Below, piece after piece: positions 61,287 to 64,000 of a DNA stretch of 64,000 bases. The notes under the pieces are model-generated. The model saw nothing but the letters and a program-made list of their open reading frames with translations. It ran no database searches and had not been told where the DNA came from. The translations under genes and the position numbers were made by a program. This DNA comes from Dryas octopetala (Eukaryota > Streptophyta > Magnoliopsida > Rosales > Rosaceae): contig OY992833.1 of NCBI GenBank assembly GCA_963921425.1, positions 30,304,698 through 30,368,697 of the forward strand, written 5' to 3'. Position 1 is the stretch's first letter. Each line of letters opens with the position of its first letter.

Positions 61287-63566
61287 CTAATTGTTCAAAT
61301 CAATCTTCTGTAATCTGGTTTCTAAATCAACGGTACTGGAACAGCCCAGTTCAGATTCAAGCTGTCTCAATGAACTCTTCAAACAATTGCATGCCTGACA
61401 AAAAGCTTCCAAATTTTCTGTAGGACTCTGTAATTCCGCTTGCATATCATCAATAATGCTGGAGATTTTCTCTAATGCTGCCTTCATAGTGGGAACCTCT
61501 TGTGGGGGGTAAAGACATGCCCCAAGCTCATCTATTTGTGTTCCGATTCCTTGACTCAATTTCAACAATTTCTCCAAAGAATCCACAAGATTACTGCTGT
61601 CATTTGGATTTTCCAGTTTAAGCAAACTTGTGATGGTGCGAATTAGTTCCTTTATCATTACCAGAGTCTCAGACACAACGACAATTGCCAACTGAGCAAC
61701 TTTCATCTCTTCGGGCGACAAGTCATTGCCCAGATCACCCTCACTTGAAATTTCATCATCATAGGGTTCAGTCTCTGATTTGATAGAAGTCTCATTAGAG
61801 GCTTCATCTGTTGGGTCAGAGGAACCTGGCTTAAGCTCCTTCATCTCGCGAAGAACATCTTTCATAGAAACTGCAACCTGTGTCATTGCTCGCCCAATTG
61901 CAGTAATATTTGTGGCAGGTGTCCTTTTCAGAGCAGAACACGCTTCAAATACTGCACCAGCCAACTGTGGAATTGAGAGTTTCCCATCTTTCTTCCGTGC
62001 TCCTGCCGAAGTATGCATTCAAAGTGAAGGTTGCATGTGTTGTTAAATATTATAGTAAAAACTGTTGACTACAACTACTATAAAATCCAGTCAGATAAAG
62101 TGCAAGGACCCCAAAATGGTTCAAAGATACACAAGTGAATTTGAACGTGTACTTTTGTAATAGTCATTAATCAGTATTAGCCTCCAAAATTTGACTGAGT
62201 CTACTACACAAAACCCATGCATACACCATAGACTATGTACATGAGGGCAGGAGAAAAAAATAGTGACATGAAGCGATAAAGAACAAGAAATGCTACAGAA
62301 ATCACAAATCATATTGCATCTGTCTTCAACCAGAGCATGTACCTGGTATCAATGTCTGTTTGTGTGAGTGTGTGAGTATAGGAGGGTTGCCTGTGCTCAG
62401 AGAGAGAGAGAGATTACCATACAAGGAGACAGATTCCTTCAACAACTTAAAACTGGAGTCAACAACTTGCTTTACAGATGCATGGACACAAGAAGACAGG
62501 GTAGGTCCTGCACCCATTAAACTCCCATGTGAAAGCAGAAGAAAACCTTGTAGCATATTGAAGTATGAAGCCATGTTTTCTTCAAGTGATTTAACTTGTG
62601 GTGTTTCTCCGATCCAAAGCACTCCAACTGCATTATGAATAGAAGTCACATTTAATTACTCAAACACGAGGCACTAATACCACATGGAAGAAGGAACTAT
62701 GCAACTGAATTGCAAATTGGAACATAGATAGACAAAAACCATAAAAATCAGATTTCCAGCACGCCTTTTCCAGTGACACAAGGGATTAGCTAGTTGTATT
62801 GTATCACTCCCCTTTTGTCATTTTTCTTTTGTGAATATGGAAATTTTTTAATTTGAAGAAAAATATTTTCAATGTCCAGAAAGCTGCCACTGACAAATGA
62901 TTTGTTTCCAATCACTGCATCTGGATTACTCAATAAGCTGAAATTTAATTCCTTCGATGAACTATCTAGATTTTGCAATTAGGGTACTCAAATTTTCGAA
63001 TTAACATACCAAGATATGATTAATGATCCAGGACCATTTGCTAATTATCCACCTTATAGGCTTATAGCTTGAGATGTGTAACACACAGGAAAAATTTATT
63101 AAATCATTTAGGTGCTTCTGGACTCACAATCAATACCAATAACATAAAAAAAATAATAGCACCCAAAAAAACATAAAAAGATTAATTTTAGTAACAATAA
63201 AATAAACTAAAAGCGAACAAAATTGAAGATTGGTAGGATAAGATGGCAAAAGAAATACCAATGTTGGCTTGTTTGGAGACCTGCTCACCCATCTGTATGA
63301 CCTCCTCCCAGCTCACCTTCTCAAGTGTAGAAGGTGGGGTTTGATCTAACACCTGTTTTCATTAAATCAAACAAACAAAACCCAGATAACCATCATCATC
63401 ATCACCAAAATTTAAAACCCATAATTTGTAAAAGAAAAATAAGAAAAGAAAGAATTTACTTAAGGTGTAAAGAAAAAGAGAGAGCTTGAACCTGAAAGGT
63501 CTCATGAATGGTGTTGAGGTGCTGGTTCAGAGTTCGAGTCAGTTGCTCTCTCTCAGCTCTACCCAT
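61287..63566 (-). CDS. Cyclin-D1-binding protein 1 (GCIP)-like protein
   Basis: Four exons: 63566-63492, 63352-63259, 62627-62418 and 62002-61287; 364 aa. The start MGRAEREQLTRTLNQHLNTIHETFQ and the parts SWEEVIQMGEQVSKQANIVGVLWIGE and LRQLESELGCSS follow the plant members of the Grap2/cyclin-D-interacting family (Arabidopsis At1g22970/At1g71150, from memory). Animal homologs are helix-loop-helix-like proteins that bind cyclin D and other partners; the plant role is not established. The protein is predicted to be mostly helical, with a Leu/Val-rich central part and an acidic, Ser/Glu-rich linker (SSDPTDEASNETSIKSETEP). There is no signal peptide or membrane span. Spliced forms that skip the 94-bp exon 2 would shift the frame. 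Confidence 0.88.
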
Positions 63567-64000
63567 CTCTCTGTGTGCGAAGGAATTGCTGCTGAAACAG
63601 CGAGTTCTCACGGGTTTGAGGGCTTGGTGGGTTTTCGGGGTTTGGTGAAGAGAAACAATTATTTCTCAGTCGCAGCCGAGTGCCATGGAAGTTACCGTTT
63701 TCTCTTAGATAAGTGAACGACGTCGTATTTTATGGGCTAAATGAAGAGGCCCATTAGGATCTTGATCCAAATCCGATAAATATTATTACACATCATGTTT
63801 CTTTCTTTTCTTTTTCTTGTCAATCAAGATATACTCAAAGCAAAAACAAAAAGATTTACTCGAATTAAATTCTTGTAAATCATGTTTCTTTTTTTTTCCC
63901 CTTTAAGATTGTAAGATCTTGCTTATAAGAAAGAAACAAAAAAGTAAAAGCTTTTAACATATTGACATGAAAAAGGGATTGATTTTATCTCATATTTTCA
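63567..64000. other. Upstream region of the GCIP-like gene
   Basis: Leader and promoter up to about 63,770, then AT-rich sequence to the window edge with no gene visible. Confidence 0.45.
63748..63753. promoter_or_regulatory. Site II (GGCCCA) element upstream of the GCIP-like gene
   Basis: AGGCCCATTA lies about 180 bp before the ATG at 63566, with TATGGGCT nearby at about 63731. It is the same motif type as in the ORC4/TATC promoter. Confidence 0.45.

Noticed and set aside
1..64000. tRNA, rRNA, CRISPR or bacterial-type operon features
   Set aside because: I looked for tRNA T-arm motifs (GTTCRANNC), regular spacer-repeat arrays and clustered intronless genes, and found none. Occasional GTTCGAA strings fall inside helicase exons.

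Overview
This window is nuclear DNA from a flowering plant, most likely a woody eudicot of the rosid group (Rosaceae would fit, but the sequence alone does not prove it). The genes are broken by GT-AG introns, the intergenic DNA is AT-rich, and short non-autonomous DNA transposons are common. It holds ten protein-coding genes, nine of them complete. I rebuilt the exons by hand, and in every gene the junction phases and reading frames close.

Left third (1-29,007). A PKHD-type 2-oxoglutarate/Fe(II) dioxygenase gene runs off the left edge (minus strand). Next come a PHL/SPT20-like nuclear regulator (minus, 12 exons), a transposon-rich gap at 10.4-16.7 kb, plastid fructose-bisphosphate aldolase FBA3 (plus, 6 exons), and a DExH-box RNA helicase of the DExH5 type with a C-terminal dsRNA-binding domain (plus, 19 exons).

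Middle (29,008-47,007). A 7.8-kb gene-free stretch contains a nested transposon pair, three further fold-back elements and a small MITE. It is followed by base-exchange phosphatidylserine synthase PSS1 (plus, 12 coding exons and a probable 2.3-kb intron in the 5' leader). Convergent to it is a divergent FATB-like acyl-ACP thioesterase (minus, 6 exons).

Right third (47,008-64,000). An intronless P-class PPR protein (minus) and ORC4 (minus, 16 exons) come first. ORC4 shares a 425-bp divergent promoter with plastid TATC (plus, 4 exons). The last gene is a GCIP/cyclin-D1-binding-protein-like gene (minus, 4 exons), convergent with TATC.

The genes do not form a pathway. The set is housekeeping: plastid carbon metabolism, plastid protein import, fatty-acid release, phospholipid synthesis, DNA replication licensing and RNA processing. 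The clearest large-scale signal is that FBA3, DExH5, ORC4 and TATC match four adjacent Arabidopsis genes (At2g01140 to At2g01110, from memory). The dioxygenase, PPR and GCIP-like genes match another adjacent trio (At1g22950 to At1g22970, from memory). The most informative non-genic structure is a 1.15-kb TIR element, flanked by an 8-bp target duplication, inserted into one arm of a fold-back MITE that has its own 9-bp duplication. I found no gene cluster or defence-like system that looks like a new biological system. The novelty candidates are the transposon families and a duplicated splice donor in the PHL-like gene.
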